Assembly (NCBI GenBank): GCA_020347645.1
Contig: CP070736.1
Span: 645,235-687,220, forward strand
DNA from: Methanobacteriota archaeon
GTDB lineage: Archaea > Thermoplasmatota > Thermoplasmata > UBA10834
Direction: 5' to 3'
Length of the DNA: 41,986 bases
Shown here: positions 32,326 through 41,986 of the stretch, in pieces
Numbering within the stretch: position 1 is the first letter of the stretch
Layout of the letters: every line of letters begins with the position of its first letter
Translations under genes and position numbers: made by a program
The notes under the pieces: generated by a model
The model's database searches: none
Told to the model about the DNA's origin: nothing
Seen by the model: the letters and a program-made list of their open reading frames with translations, nothing else

Positions 32326-33405
32326 GTGACCAGGCCAAAGAGCATGAAGAGAGGTTCAGCGTACACTGGCGAACTGCCGAGAGGGTGCGCTCTCTGCGAG
32401 AAGGGGGCCAAACTCGTGCTGCTGGTTACGGGCAGATGCGCACGCAGATGCACATACTGTCCACTTTCGCCGGCAAAAAAGGGACGCGACGTGTTCTTCG
32501 CCAATGAGAAGAGCATCAAACGGATCACGGAGGCTATTGATGAGGCCAGAGTTATCACGGCCCTCGGGACGGGCATCACGGGGGGCGACCCGTTGCTCGC
32601 AATCGATCGTACCGCTCGCGCCATAAGAGCGCTGAAGAGGGAGTTCGGCGACAGACACCATATCCACCTTTACACGTCGATAGCGGAACTGCACAGGGTG
32701 AGGCGAGTGGCGAAGGCGGGTCTGGACGAGATTCGGTTCCATCCGCCCATAGGCGTGTGGAAGAGACTTCGGAAGACGGCTTTTACAGAAGCGGTTTCTA
32801 CGGCGAAGGGGCTGGATATGACTGTTGGACTGGAATTGCCTGTCATCCCGGGAAGGAAGGACGACCTGTCAGCGGCGATCGCCTTCGCCTTCGATGAGGA
32901 TATGGATTTCGTGAACCTGAACGAGCTTGAGTTCTCAGAGACGAATTGGAGGGCGCTCAAACGGCAGGGCCTGCATGTCAGAGATGATGTTTCCTCAGGA
33001 GTGGCCGGCAGCGAACAGCTCGCGATGGAGCTGCTCAGAACGTGCAGGACCGTGCCCGTACACTACTGCTCCTCGGCTTTCAAGGATGGCGTTCAGCTTA
33101 GAAACAGAATGGCCAGGAGAGTGAAGCGTGTTAAGAAGGCATATGAGATCGCCACGGACGACTCGACCCTGGTCAAAGGTGTGATTGAGACGGATGATCC
33201 CGAGAACGTAATGTTTCTTCTGCGAAAGGAGTACGATGTGCCCAATCATCTGATGTGGCATGACCGTGAGAAACACCGGCTCGAATTGGCCGCGTGGGTC
33301 CTCGAAGAGATAGCTTCGTACATATCGCTCGACTCGTACATAGTTGAGGAGTACCCCACCGCTGACAGATTGGAGGTAGAAAGGCGGCCTATCAAGCGAC
33401 GCTGA
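32326..33405 (+). CDS. Archaeal radical SAM protein (COG2108-like)
   Basis: Iron-sulfur enzyme that cleaves SAM to start a radical reaction. The cluster motif Cys38-x3-Cys42-x2-Cys45 (GRCARRCTYCPLS) is intact. A CALC pair at 21-24 precedes it, typical of an archaeal group related to pyruvate-formate-lyase activases. TGITGGDPLL (SAM-binding GGE-like strand), LDEIRFHPP and VGLELPVIPG fit the barrel. Two further Cys (RTCRT, HYCSSAF) near residues 240-247 might bind a second cluster. Substrate unknown. GTG start at leaderless spacing; an ATG at 32344 is an alternative. It overlaps the convergent nusA by 14 bases. Confidence 0.87.
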   Translation: MTRPKSMKRGSAYTGELPRGCALCEKGAKLVLLVTGRCARRCTYCPLSPAKKGRDVFFANEKSIKRITEAIDEARVITALGTGITGGDPLLAIDRTARAIRALKREFGDRHHIHLYTSIAELHRVRRVAKAGLDEIRFHPPIGVWKRLRKTAFTEAVSTAKGLDMTVGLELPVIPGRKDDLSAAIAFAFDEDMDFVNLNELEFSETNWRALKRQGLHVRDDVSSGVAGSEQLAMELLRTCRTVPVHYCSSAFKDGVQLRNRMARRVKRVKKAYEIATDDSTLVKGVIETDDPENVMFLLRKEYDVPNHLMWHDREKHRLELAAWVLEEIASYISLDSYIVEEYPTADRLEVERRPIKRR

Positions 33406-33817
33406 TACTGTGTACGTTGTGGTGTCTACTGACGACCTCGCGCGCGATTCTCAGATTCCTGCCGTTCTTTCCAATCGCTTTGCCCTTGACCTTAGGATCT
33501 ACGGTGACTGTCGCATGGACGATATTGCCCCTGTTTTCCAGCGACACCCCCTGCACGCTGTAGGTGTGGAAGACGTTGCGTATGAACGTCTCAGGGTCGT
33601 CGGAATACTCGATCACATGGATGTCTTTTCCAGTGAGGTTCTTCAGGCGGATGACGTTTTCACCCTTCTTTCCGACCGCCCTGCTCCCCTGGTTCTTCTC
33701 CACGACGAAGACGAGCTTTTCTTCAGTCTCCAGACAGTCCTTCACCTGCGTATTGGTGACCTTCTCGAAAAGCGAGATGTACCGGAGGGTGTCCCCGGTG
33801 AAGGTGATGTCGCCCAT
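33392..33817 (-). CDS. nusA: Archaeal NusA-like transcription factor (two KH domains)
   Basis: RNA-binding transcription elongation/termination factor. It consists only of two KH domains, with GKKG at 49-52 and GKNG at 116-119. It lacks the polymerase-binding N-terminal and S1 domains of bacterial NusA, as usual in archaea. 141 aa is normal. It is the last gene of the rpoB-rpoA1-rpoA2-rpl30e-nusA operon, nine bases after L30e. Here it is followed by a convergent gene rather than by rps12 and rps7. Confidence 0.96.
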   Translation of the reverse strand: MGDITFTGDTLRYISLFEKVTNTQVKDCLETEEKLVFVVEKNQGSRAVGKKGENVIRLKNLTGKDIHVIEYSDDPETFIRNVFHTYSVQGVSLENRGNIVHATVTVDPKVKGKAIGKNGRNLRIAREVVSRHHNVHSISVA

Positions 33818-33826
33818 ACGACCACT

Positions 33827-34108
33827 CTACTGCAACGATAGTATGTTCGAGTCCCCGGGCTTTACTATCGCCAGCGCGGAGATCGCGAAAGGCTTTCCAC
33901 AAGCTGCTCCGAGTTCGACATTCGTTCCCGGGAAAACGTAGGTCCTGGCCGCACCCATCGAATTGAATTCGTTCTTCGCGGGGCAGTTCGAAGATACGAT
34001 GACCATCTTTGCCTCCCCACTCCTCAGCGACTTTCTGGTTTGTTCGAGGCCGAATCTGATCTCTCCCGTCGTGGACGCTGTCTTCAACGCTCTTGCGACG
34101 TCAATCAT
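33827..34108 (-). CDS. rpl30e: Large-subunit ribosomal protein L30e (eL30)
   Basis: 93-residue ribosomal protein of the L7Ae/L30e RNA-binding fold. [31 protein letters not shown] and [23 protein letters not shown] are diagnostic. The ATG at 34108 overlaps the rpoA2 stop as ATGA and gives the family N-terminus ([11 protein letters not shown]); an upstream in-frame start at 34141 would overlap rpoA2 by 37 bases and is not needed. Placement between rpoA2 and nusA is the classic archaeal order. Confidence 0.96.
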   Translation of the reverse strand: MIDVARALKTASTTGEIRFGLEQTRKSLRSGEAKMVIVSSNCPAKNEFNSMGAARTYVFPGTNVELGAACGKPFAISALAIVKPGDSNILSLQ

Positions 34109-35550
34109 TTCTTTTGACCTCCTTTCTTGGTCGGAGACCAAACAAGGTTCACCGCGCCGGTGCCGACAGTAACTGGCTGGCCGACTATAATGTTTTCCAC
34201 TACGCCCTCCAAGGAGTCCACCTCGCCGGTCATTCCCGCACGCAGCAGGTGAGCAGAGGTTATCTCGAATGCCGCCCTGGCGAGAACGCTAGACTTACGT
34301 CCGGAGATGCCGTGCCGGCCTATTGCCTTCACTTCGCCGTCGTTCGTCATGAGGTCGGATACGAGCATGATATGTCTCAGATCGACAGTCAGTCCCTGCT
34401 CCTCGAGCGTCTTGGAAGCTTCCTCGATTATCGAGTTTCTGGCAGCTTCAATGCCGAGGACCTCGTGTATCTCCATTATGCTGTTCGTAGTCGTTCGCGA
34501 TTTGTCGATGTGCTCATGTCCGAGCACCTTCTCCAGGTTCGAGCCCTCGGTGTATATGACATACCCTCCGCCGACCTTCCTTATCACGGCCCGGTGTATG
34601 CCCTCGATACCTTTGATAGGGGCGGATTTCGTGTCCTCAGACAACCGCAAGAGCTTCTTGTAGGACGGTTCGTCGCACCGAACCACGATATTGTCTTCGC
34701 GCAGATCTATCAGTCCCTTCATTCCCTTGGTCTTGCTCAGCCGCTTGTGGACCTCGATGGGCGTCAGACCCTTGCGCTCCATCTTGCGCCTATCCAGTTT
34801 GACCAACACCTCCATATTGGAGATGTCCGTCTCGACATCGGCGATGTCGATCACGGTGGTCCGCTCTATGTCCGAAGCTATCGCCCTAACCTTGTCGAGG
34901 TCGTTCCTGGCTTCCTCCTCTAGGTGTATCTCCATAATGGGAGTGCTCGGGACCCTCCGAGCGTCGACTATCTCGATAAGCCGTGGCAGACCGAGTGTTA
35001 CATTCATCTCGGCGACTCCCGCGTAGTGGAAAGTCCTCATCGTCATCTGCGTACCGGGTTCGCCTATGCTCTGAGCCGCGATGATCCCGACTGACTCGTT
35101 GGGGTCGATCACGTGTCCCTCGAACCGCTCGCACGCGAGGTCCAACACCTGCGCCAGGAGTTTCTCAGGCAGCTTGACGTCCTCTATCCGCGTTGACAAA
35201 TCCTTTATGACGGCTCTCGGAAGCGTCTTGCCCGACTTCTCCAGCATCTTAATCATCTTTATTTCGGTGGCGGTCGGCGGTTCTATCTTGGCGGGAATGT
35301 CCTTCTTCGTTATCTTCGGCTTCTTGAGCGGCTTAGCGGTCTTCTTCTTCGGGGCGCGATCCTTCGTCTTGATAGCGTTCAAGACGCGCTTGAGCTTCTT
35401 CTCGCCGAGTATCTTCTCTATCTTCCTCAACGTCTTTTCATTGGCTCTGGCAACCTTTGTGTATGTATAGCCGTTCTCTACCAGCAGCTTCGCGACCTTC
35501 TCGTCGACCCCTTTCCTAGTGAAGACTTCGATAGTGCTCTTGTTCGCCAT
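34105..35550 (-). CDS. rpoA2: DNA-directed RNA polymerase subunit A'' with N-terminal helix-hairpin-helix-like extension
   Basis: C-terminal half of the split largest subunit. The trigger-loop region (region G) [26 protein letters not shown] is at 153-178, and the end of the subunit has [20 protein letters not shown]. Core A'' begins near residue 95. Before it lies an extra module: residues 1-60 look like a helix-hairpin-helix or SAM-like fold ([30 protein letters not shown]), joined by a Lys/Pro-rich linker (61-90). 481 aa is therefore long for A''. The start is the ATG at 35550, four bases after the rpoA1 stop; the frame remains open to 35778 inside rpoA1 but that stretch is not protein-like. 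Confidence 0.96.
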   Translation of the reverse strand: MANKSTIEVFTRKGVDEKVAKLLVENGYTYTKVARANEKTLRKIEKILGEKKLKRVLNAIKTKDRAPKKKTAKPLKKPKITKKDIPAKIEPPTATEIKMIKMLEKSGKTLPRAVIKDLSTRIEDVKLPEKLLAQVLDLACERFEGHVIDPNESVGIIAAQSIGEPGTQMTMRTFHYAGVAEMNVTLGLPRLIEIVDARRVPSTPIMEIHLEEEARNDLDKVRAIASDIERTTVIDIADVETDISNMEVLVKLDRRKMERKGLTPIEVHKRLSKTKGMKGLIDLREDNIVVRCDEPSYKKLLRLSEDTKSAPIKGIEGIHRAVIRKVGGGYVIYTEGSNLEKVLGHEHIDKSRTTTNSIMEIHEVLGIEAARNSIIEEASKTLEEQGLTVDLRHIMLVSDLMTNDGEVKAIGRHGISGRKSSVLARAAFEITSAHLLRAGMTGEVDSLEGVVENIIVGQPVTVGTGAVNLVWSPTKKGGQKK

Positions 35551-35554
35551 TGGC

Positions 35555-38338
35555 TCATCCCTCCTCCCCGCCAGCGTCGAAGTCCGAATCTTCACCTGCT
35601 TCGGAATCTTCAGGTGTCTCCAGCATGTCTCTATCCTGTATGCCGTAACTGACGACGCCCTTCTCCTGAATCTGTGCGATAAGTTCGCCCTTGTCGCCGA
35701 GGACTGTGAGCAGTACATCGTCGACGTCCACCGCGTCGCCCTGCACGCTCCTAGCTGGGTCGATATTGTCCTCGCCATAGACGAACTGGATAATCGTGTT
35801 CGCCGTATTCCGCACAGTGCCGTCCTGCATTACCTTTAGGTCCTCGAGGGCGTTGATCAGCCTTCTCTGCATGTAGCCGGAACGGGATGTCCTAACAGCG
35901 GTGTCGACCAGTCCCTCTCTGCCGCCCATTGAGTGGAAGAAGTACTCCGAAGGCGTCAGTCCGCTCTTGTAGGAGTTCTTTATGAAGCCTCTTGCCTGCG
36001 AGCCTAGGTCTCCCTGTTTGAAGTGGGGGAGCGTTCTATTCCAGTAGCCTCTCGACAACCTCTCCCCTCTCACGGCCTGTTGGCCAATTGCGCCGGCCAT
36101 CTGGCTAAGGTTCAGCATCGAACCTCTCGCGCCGCACTTGGCCATTATGACCGCCGAGTTCTCCAGTCCCAGGTGACGGCCCGCAATCTGTCCCGCAGTG
36201 TCCCTCGCCTTGCCAAGCACCTTCATGATCTCGACTTCAAGTGTCTCTTCGAGAGAACGGCCTGGCATCTGTTCGAGCTCGCCGTTCCTGTATGCCGCGA
36301 TGTGCTCCTCCACCTTCATCCGCGCCTGGACCATTGCGTCGTCTATCTCGCGCTTGGCCTGGTTCGGTATGTCCTCGTCGTCTATCCCCGTTGTGAACCC
36401 GCGAATCGTGATAGCGCCTACCGCGATCTTGGTGGCCTTGTCAATGAATGCTCTGGACTCGTCTGAACCGTAGTCTCTGGATAGTTTGTCTAGTATCCGG
36501 CCCTTGAACGCTCCCAGCGCCTTCTCATCGATGGTTCCAGAAATCAGTTGACCGTTCCTTATGACCACGAAGGCATCGTTCTCGCAATTCTCCTTCTTGC
36601 ACTCACTGCACTTCTGGCAGATCGATGACTTGAATTTCATGTGCAGATCGGTGGGGAGTATCATGCTGAAGAGCTGTTTTCCGGTCCAGCGCTCGACCGG
36701 ACTCTTGACCGCGGGCTTGGGAAGGTCTGCGACCCCGGCCTTCTCCAGTATCTTCATCGTCTCCTCTCTTGTGAACGACGAGTCCTTGTGTGTCAATATG
36801 AACGACCCTGTGATATGATCATGGATAGCCCCGATTACAGGGCCGCCAAACCTCGGGGACAGAATGTGCTCCTGCACCCTCATGAGGACCTTCGCCTCCG
36901 CCCTTGCCTCCTCGCTCTGGAGCGCGTGCAAGTTCATCTCATCGCCGTCGAAGTCCGCGTTGTAGGGCGGGCATACGCACAGGTTGAACCGGAATGTCTT
37001 GTACGGCATGACCCTGACCTCGTGTGCCATGATCGACATCCTGTGAAGGGACGGCTGTCTGTTGAAAAGCACGATGTCCCCGTCAAGTAGATGCCTCTCT
37101 ACCACGTACCCGGGTTCGATCCCCTCGGCGACCGTCTCGGCGTTCTTGTCTGTTATCTTGATGCGTCGTCCATCCGTTCTGATAACGTAGTTCACTCCGG
37201 GCCTGTACACGGTGCCCTCAGGCATCGGCCCGCGAGCGCACATCTCTTTGGCGATATCCAGGTTGCGGTCCGTGACCCGTATCGGAACTGTGAGTTCCCT
37301 AGCAGCAGTCATGGGCACGCCCACCTCGTTAATCGACAGCATGGGATCAGGCGATATCACCGTCCTTGCGGAGAAGTTGACTCGCTTCCCGGACAGATTG
37401 CTCCTGAACCGACCTTCCTTGCCCTTCAGACGCTGCACGAGTGTCTTGAGCGGCCGACCGGACCTGTGTCTCGCTGGTGGTATGCCGGAGGTCTGGTTGT
37501 CGAAGTAAGTCGTAACGTGGTACTGCAACAACTCCCACAGGTCTTCGACGATCAGCTGCGGTGCGCCGGCGTCTCTGTTCTCACGAAGTCGTTGGTTGAT
37601 CCTCAGCACATCGACGAGTTTGTGTGTCACATCGTCCTCGGACCTGTCACCCGAGTCAAGCGTTATTGATGGCCTGACCGTCACGGGGGGCACTGGAAGC
37701 GCAGTGAGTACCATCCACTCCGGTCTACACACGGAGGGGGCGATGCCCAGCACGACCAGGTCCTCGTCAGGAATGCGCTCCAGCCTTTCCCTGACCTCTT
37801 TGGGCGTGAGCTTGTGGCCCTCCTCGCGAAATGTCGTCGGTTTGTCGAGCGTGATCTTCAGCTGGACGGCGTCGCAGTGCGGGCATATGGTCTTGGACGA
37901 AGCGTCCTTTGCTGATTCAGCGGATATGTAGGAACTCTCGAACGAATCGCCCGTGAGCTCCTCCATCCTGTTTCTCTGTTTCGTGTATTCCTGCGCCTGA
38001 TCCTTCGTAAGAAGGAGACGGCCACACGATCTGCATGTTGACTGAAGCAGCTTCTTCATCTCCTTCACGTAGCCGACGTGAATGACCGGCATCGCCAGAT
38101 CGATGTGGCCGAAGTGTCCTGGACACTCGTCCACCTTCTTGCCGCAGGTCTTGCACCTCAGTCCGGGTTCTATGACTCCGAGGTGCGGATCCATCAGACC
38201 CATGTCTATTGGGAATCCGTCGTCATCATAAGTGTCCGCGGTGATTACCTTGGTCGCCGTCATCTTGCGGATCTCCTCCGGCGACAGCATCGCGAACCTG
38301 ATTGCAGATATCCTCTTGGTGACACCCGTGACCATCAT
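35555..38338 (-). CDS. rpoA1: DNA-directed RNA polymerase subunit A'
   Basis: N-terminal half of the largest subunit, with the catalytic metal motif NADFDGD at 460-466. The N-terminal zinc sites are C62-x2-C65/C72/H75 ([17 protein letters not shown]) and C102/C105 with C152/C155. Clamp and lid regions look complete ([23 protein letters not shown]). An unusual cysteine knuckle lies at Cys574, Cys577, Cys580 and Cys585 ([12 protein letters not shown]), in the funnel region before the [19 protein letters not shown] segment. The C-terminus is an acidic tail ([21 protein letters not shown]). 927 aa. It starts with ATGA on the rpoB stop. Confidence 0.97.
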   Translation of the reverse strand: MMVTGVTKRISAIRFAMLSPEEIRKMTATKVITADTYDDDGFPIDMGLMDPHLGVIEPGLRCKTCGKKVDECPGHFGHIDLAMPVIHVGYVKEMKKLLQSTCRSCGRLLLTKDQAQEYTKQRNRMEELTGDSFESSYISAESAKDASSKTICPHCDAVQLKITLDKPTTFREEGHKLTPKEVRERLERIPDEDLVVLGIAPSVCRPEWMVLTALPVPPVTVRPSITLDSGDRSEDDVTHKLVDVLRINQRLRENRDAGAPQLIVEDLWELLQYHVTTYFDNQTSGIPPARHRSGRPLKTLVQRLKGKEGRFRSNLSGKRVNFSARTVISPDPMLSINEVGVPMTAARELTVPIRVTDRNLDIAKEMCARGPMPEGTVYRPGVNYVIRTDGRRIKITDKNAETVAEGIEPGYVVERHLLDGDIVLFNRQPSLHRMSIMAHEVRVMPYKTFRFNLCVCPPYNADFDGDEMNLHALQSEEARAEAKVLMRVQEHILSPRFGGPVIGAIHDHITGSFILTHKDSSFTREETMKILEKAGVADLPKPAVKSPVERWTGKQLFSMILPTDLHMKFKSSICQKCSECKKENCENDAFVVIRNGQLISGTIDEKALGAFKGRILDKLSRDYGSDESRAFIDKATKIAVGAITIRGFTTGIDDEDIPNQAKREIDDAMVQARMKVEEHIAAYRNGELEQMPGRSLEETLEVEIMKVLGKARDTAGQIAGRHLGLENSAVIMAKCGARGSMLNLSQMAGAIGQQAVRGERLSRGYWNRTLPHFKQGDLGSQARGFIKNSYKSGLTPSEYFFHSMGGREGLVDTAVRTSRSGYMQRRLINALEDLKVMQDGTVRNTANTIIQFVYGEDNIDPARSVQGDAVDVDDVLLTVLGDKGELIAQIQEKGVVSYGIQDRDMLETPEDSEAGEDSDFDAGGEEG

Positions 38339-41300
38339 TTCAAATCCTCCAGTTGAAGGCGCATGACGACCCCCAGCGACAGAAGCTCATCAAGCAACAG
38401 CTTAAACGCGTACGATGTCTGCACCTGATAGATCTTCGAGTTGTTGCCACATACCGGACACCTGAACGAGCCTCGCCTGTCCAGGATTGCTATGTGACCG
38501 CAGTTGGGGTTGCCGCACACATATTGCAGCGTGCCGTCTGACTCGTCCAATAGACGGTCCCTAATGACCATGGCCGCGCCGTGACCTATAAGGCAGTCTC
38601 GTTCCATCTCGCCGAATCTGAGCCCGCCCTGTCTCGAGCGGCCCTCGGTTGGCTGCCTGGTGAGTATTTGCACAGGTCCGCGACTCCTGACATGGAGCTT
38701 TCCGGAGACCATGTGGTGGAGTTTCTGATAGTATATCACACCGATGAAAATCTCGGCCTCGATCTTCCTTCCAGTTATGCCGTCGTACATGACTTCCTTC
38801 CCGTTGTGTTTGAAACCGTTCTTGATAAGCGAGGCCCTGAGCGCCTCTTCCCGCTCCCCACTGAATGGCGTGCCATCAATGATCCTGCCCTCCATCGAGC
38901 CGACCTTGCCACCGATCATCTCCAGCACATGAGCGACGGTCATTCTCGACGGGACCGCATGTGGGTTTATCAAAAGGTCCGGCACGACGCCGTCCTCGGT
39001 GAATGGCATATCCTCCTGGTCCACCAGCAGGCCGACGACTCCCTTCTGTCCGTGCCTGGAAGCGAACTTGTCGCCCAGTTCCGGTGTCCGCTCGTCCCTG
39101 ACCTTGACCTTGACGAGTCGGGAACCGTTCTCTGACTCCGTGAGCATGACGCTATCGACCCATCCCTTCTCGCCGGGACGGACGGTGACAGACGTCTCAC
39201 GCCTCTTCTGAGGTGTCAGGAAATCGGCCTCCTCCTCAAGGAACCTCGGTGGTGACGTCTTTCCTATGAGCACATCCCCACCATCGACCCTGGTTTCGGG
39301 ACTGATTAGGCCGTCCTCGCCCAGATTGCTGTAGGAGACATCTGCACGCGCTCCCCTTACGTCTGGGCTTGGTATCTCAAAGTGGTCCTCCTGACCACCG
39401 GGATATCTCCGCTCTTCCGCCCTGTAGGTCCTCATGAAGGTGGACCTTCCGAGGGCTCGTTCCACGGAGGATTTGTTCATGATGACCGCGTCCTCCATGT
39501 TGTATCCCTGGTATGACAGAATACCGACCACGAAGTTCTGTCCCGCAGGCCTGCGGTCGAAGCTGACGAATTCCATAGGTTTGGTCGTAACCAAAGGCTT
39601 CTGCGGATAGTGCAGCACGTGACTCCTCGTATCCGGTCGAATTCTGTAGTTCGATGAACTGAGTCCGAGCGACTGTTTCGCCATGCCCGAGCCCATCGTT
39701 ACCCTCGGACTCGAATTGTGTTCTGGATACGGAACCACCGCAGAGCACACGCCCAGTATTACCATCGGGTCTGTTTCGAGGTGTGTGTGATCTTCCTTGA
39801 GAAGCGATTCTGTCTGCATCAGCCCTCCACATGATTTGCATTCCAGAGACGCTTTGCCATCCTCACCGGGGTTTCTCCACTCAACGTCTATGACCGACAG
39901 CACTTTGCCGCAGTGCTCGCATATCGCGGGTGTGTCGTAGGCGGACATAGCGATGTATGAGTCTTCCTCCTCCTCGGCGTCGATCCATTCGACGACGCCT
40001 TCGCGTATCAGATCGGACCATTTCGCCTTGCCTGAATGCATGTCCTCGATGTGTTTTCGTGCGAGCATGGTCTTGCCGTTCCGCACTACGAGCAATGGGC
40101 GCCTTAGCCTCCCTTCATCGCAATTGATTATGATCTCGTTCATGTTGAGGTCGAAACGTATGTTGACCTCTGGAGAGAGTAGACCGGAGCGGCGCCTCTG
40201 ACGCATTTCCTCGACCAGCTCTCTTGGCTTGTCGTGCAGGCCGATGAGGTCGCCGTTCGTGTAGACTCTCGTCTCAGTGGTCTGATGCTCGCTGACCTCC
40301 CTTACCCCGAGATCGCGAAGCAGCCAGATTACCTCACTCTCGTTCGTACCTTCAGAGACATCGACTATGAGCGCGCAGTTCTTGACTAAGCCGCAGTTCT
40401 GCCCTTCAGGCGTCTCATTCGGACATAGTCTGCCCCACTGAGTTGGGTGAAGGTCTCTGGCCTCGAAGTGTGGCTGGCTTCTGGTGAGGGGGGAAGTGAC
40501 CCTTCTGAGATGTGATAACGCACTCATGTTCGAAGTCCTATCCAGAAGTTGGGAGACTCCCGCTCTCCCTCCAACCCAGTTACCAGTTGCGAAAGCGTGC
40601 AGAAGCCTGTGTGTGAGCAGGTCCGGCCTTATAGCAGACGAAATTCTGAGGCCCTTCTTGCGAGTGTATCCCCTTTCCAGTTGGTACTTGAGGTCCTTAA
40701 TCAGGTTCGTTAGTGCGACCCTGAACAGGTCCTCCATCAAATCGCCAGCGAGCTTCAGACGTTTGTTGGCGTAATGGTCCTTATCGTCCTCCTTCCTCTT
40801 GCCGAGTTCCATCTCAAGGATGGTCCTCGCGGCCCTTCCGAGGAATATCGCCTTCTTCAGTCGCACGTCTGGTGTGTCGCCGAGGTGAGGAAGCAGAGAC
40901 CTGTCGATGATGCTCTCGACCTTCTTCGCCCTGTACTCTTTGGCCTGACCGGTGGCGAACTTCCGCTCGAGGTAGAGTATCGCATCCTCGGTGGTGAATA
41001 TTCCGCTAGGAGGATAGAGCTTCTTGTTCTGGCACTCCTCTATGTTTGCATAAACGATATTCGCCATCTGCGGATCGGAGACTATTGACCTGTAGATCTC
41101 CTCGTCGCTTTCCATGCCGAGCGCTTTCATGAGCACGATGAGCGGGATCTGGCCGGATGCGGCCGGGACGGACACCACAAGAACGCCATCCTTCTTCTTT
41201 TCCATGAGTGTGAGGGCTCGATAGCCCTCCTTCTGCGAAAACACCTTGGCGACGTGGAGACTCGTGCCGTATCTCTCGTTCAGCTCGACCATCACCCTGT

Positions 41301-41925
41301 TCGGTGCTAGGTCCTCGAGCGATATGAGCGCGCGTTCCGTTCCGCCTATGATGAAGTATCCACCCGGATCGCACAGGTCCTCGCCCATCATCGAGAGGAA
41401 CTTGTTAAGCTCTTCGTCCGTAGGCTCGCGGTCTAGGTCCAGATTGTCCCGATGTAGGTTGCATTTCTTCGACTTGACCATAACGGGTAGGCTGCCAATT
41501 TGGACCTTTTCAGGTTCGCGTTCTATGCCATCCTCGACAACTGTGAACTCGAGGTAGATTGGTGCAGAGTAGTTGAGGTTCCTGAGCCGCCCCTCCATCG
41601 GATATAAGGCGTGGGTTGCACCGTTCGCCTCCTTTATGACTGGACGTCCGACGGAAATCGTGGGTCTGGCGTTTGAGTCGATCTGGCCGGTCTTCTCGTC
41701 CCTCTTTCTTCCAAGTCGTATCTCGATGATCTTACCCTCGGTTCTGTCTGGGTCGAGCCTGATGACGCCTCGAAAGGACTCGTCAGGCGATGCGCGGACG
41801 TTGTCCACTATCTTCTGCATCCTGCTATTGGGATGATCCAGCGTTGGCAGGAAGTCGTTGTACGAAGCGATGTGGTGGTTAACGATGCTTCGCTCTTGAA
41901 AGTAGGTTTCCACTAGTTCCCTCAA
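38335..41925 (-). CDS. rpoB: DNA-directed RNA polymerase subunit B (unsplit)
   Basis: Second-largest polymerase subunit in one piece, as in Thermoplasmatota and Crenarchaeota but not in most methanogens and haloarchaea, where it is split. Signatures: [16 protein letters not shown] (501-516), [28 protein letters not shown], and the C-terminal zinc site CGNPNC...CPVC. An extra zinc ribbon, Cys669-x2-Cys672 and Cys696-x2-Cys699, sits between [12 protein letters not shown] and EDHTHLE. The only in-frame start is TTG at 41925, since an in-frame TAG lies at 41944-41946. A GGTGAG motif is just upstream. The N-terminus ([19 protein letters not shown]) is complete. Confidence 0.97.
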   Translation of the reverse strand: MRELVETYFQERSIVNHHIASYNDFLPTLDHPNSRMQKIVDNVRASPDESFRGVIRLDPDRTEGKIIEIRLGRKRDEKTGQIDSNARPTISVGRPVIKEANGATHALYPMEGRLRNLNYSAPIYLEFTVVEDGIEREPEKVQIGSLPVMVKSKKCNLHRDNLDLDREPTDEELNKFLSMMGEDLCDPGGYFIIGGTERALISLEDLAPNRVMVELNERYGTSLHVAKVFSQKEGYRALTLMEKKKDGVLVVSVPAASGQIPLIVLMKALGMESDEEIYRSIVSDPQMANIVYANIEECQNKKLYPPSGIFTTEDAILYLERKFATGQAKEYRAKKVESIIDRSLLPHLGDTPDVRLKKAIFLGRAARTILEMELGKRKEDDKDHYANKRLKLAGDLMEDLFRVALTNLIKDLKYQLERGYTRKKGLRISSAIRPDLLTHRLLHAFATGNWVGGRAGVSQLLDRTSNMSALSHLRRVTSPLTRSQPHFEARDLHPTQWGRLCPNETPEGQNCGLVKNCALIVDVSEGTNESEVIWLLRDLGVREVSEHQTTETRVYTNGDLIGLHDKPRELVEEMRQRRRSGLLSPEVNIRFDLNMNEIIINCDEGRLRRPLLVVRNGKTMLARKHIEDMHSGKAKWSDLIREGVVEWIDAEEEEDSYIAMSAYDTPAICEHCGKVLSVIDVEWRNPGEDGKASLECKSCGGLMQTESLLKEDHTHLETDPMVILGVCSAVVPYPEHNSSPRVTMGSGMAKQSLGLSSSNYRIRPDTRSHVLHYPQKPLVTTKPMEFVSFDRRPAGQNFVVGILSYQGYNMEDAVIMNKSSVERALGRSTFMRTYRAEERRYPGGQEDHFEIPSPDVRGARADVSYSNLGEDGLISPETRVDGGDVLIGKTSPPRFLEEEADFLTPQKRRETSVTVRPGEKGWVDSVMLTESENGSRLVKVKVRDERTPELGDKFASRHGQKGVVGLLVDQEDMPFTEDGVVPDLLINPHAVPSRMTVAHVLEMIGGKVGSMEGRIIDGTPFSGEREEALRASLIKNGFKHNGKEVMYDGITGRKIEAEIFIGVIYYQKLHHMVSGKLHVRSRGPVQILTRQPTEGRSRQGGLRFGEMERDCLIGHGAAMVIRDRLLDESDGTLQYVCGNPNCGHIAILDRRGSFRCPVCGNNSKIYQVQTSYAFKLLLDELLSLGVVMRLQLEDLK

Positions 41926-41928
41926 AGT

Positions 41929-41937
41929 CTCACCCCC
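41929..41937 (-). promoter_or_regulatory. Ribosome-binding site deciding the rpoB TTG start
   Basis: GGGGGTGAG on the minus strand, three bases before the TTG codon. It supports the TTG start and implies that rpoB is translated from a leadered or polycistronic mRNA, probably including a gene upstream of the window. Confidence 0.6.
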
Positions 41938-41986
41938 GAACCACTAATCTGTAGCAGATCGACATTCCGCTAGTATCGCTCCGCCT

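Noticed and set aside
34105-35778. RpoA2 starting at 35778 with 76 more residues
   Set aside because: The extra part lies inside rpoA1 in another frame and has the composition of a shadow frame. The ATG at 35550 just after the rpoA1 stop gives a sensible protein.

Overview
The window is archaeal, and Thermoplasmatota is the most plausible phylum. RNA polymerase has an unsplit B subunit (about 1,196 aa) with split A'/A''. The window also has GatD/GatE, ribosomal proteins S17e and L30e, a two-KH NusA, AglB, an archaeal NEMF/RqcH and intron-less tRNA genes without encoded CCA. Many genes have a TATA-like box about 25 bases before the start codon, implying leaderless mRNAs. No integrase, transposase, phage gene or CRISPR array was seen, so this reads as a chromosomal core region. 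The genus cannot be told from the sequence.

Layout. 1-2569: iron module, a DtxR-type regulator (5' end cut by the window) followed by FeoB. 2616-4408: FtsZ and a small two-helix membrane protein. 4503-9329: tRNA-Thr, NEMF/RqcH, endonuclease IV, an MttB-family methyltransferase without a UAG codon, tRNA-Arg. 9396-12060: a three-gene ABC-2 export operon. 12156-14661: S17e, ThyX, a TraB-family protein and a HAD phosphatase that diverge from one AT-rich promoter. 14670-18443: protein isoaspartate methyltransferase, a zinc protein, a metallo-beta-lactamase-fold protein, a rhomboid protease with a zinc ribbon, a HemK2/Mtq2-like methyltransferase and a small charged protein. 18400-23653: GatE/GatD, PurD and a translin-family protein. 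23654-31454: a translationally coupled operon of a 2,193-residue oligosaccharyltransferase (AglB), a sequon-rich CARDB membrane protein and a thioredoxin. 31595-33405: PyrF and a radical SAM protein. 33392-41925: rpoB-rpoA1-rpoA2-rpl30e-nusA.

How it fits together. Most genes are information-processing or housekeeping: transcription, Gln-tRNA synthesis, ribosome rescue, translation-factor methylation, purine, pyrimidine and thymidylate synthesis, DNA and protein repair. The most unusual part is the glycosylation operon. The catalytic subunit carries about 970 residues of surface-type beta-sandwich repeats plus two Ig-like domains and a C-terminal anchor. Its two partners are a probable glycoprotein and a CxxC oxidoreductase. 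The RNA polymerase subunits carry extra modules: a helix-hairpin-helix-like N-terminus on A'', a zinc ribbon in B and a cysteine knuckle in A'. Upstream of the MttB homologue is an unusual arrangement of a 12-base inverted repeat and repeated TTGACGC-like elements. I did not find a clearly new defence or mobile system.
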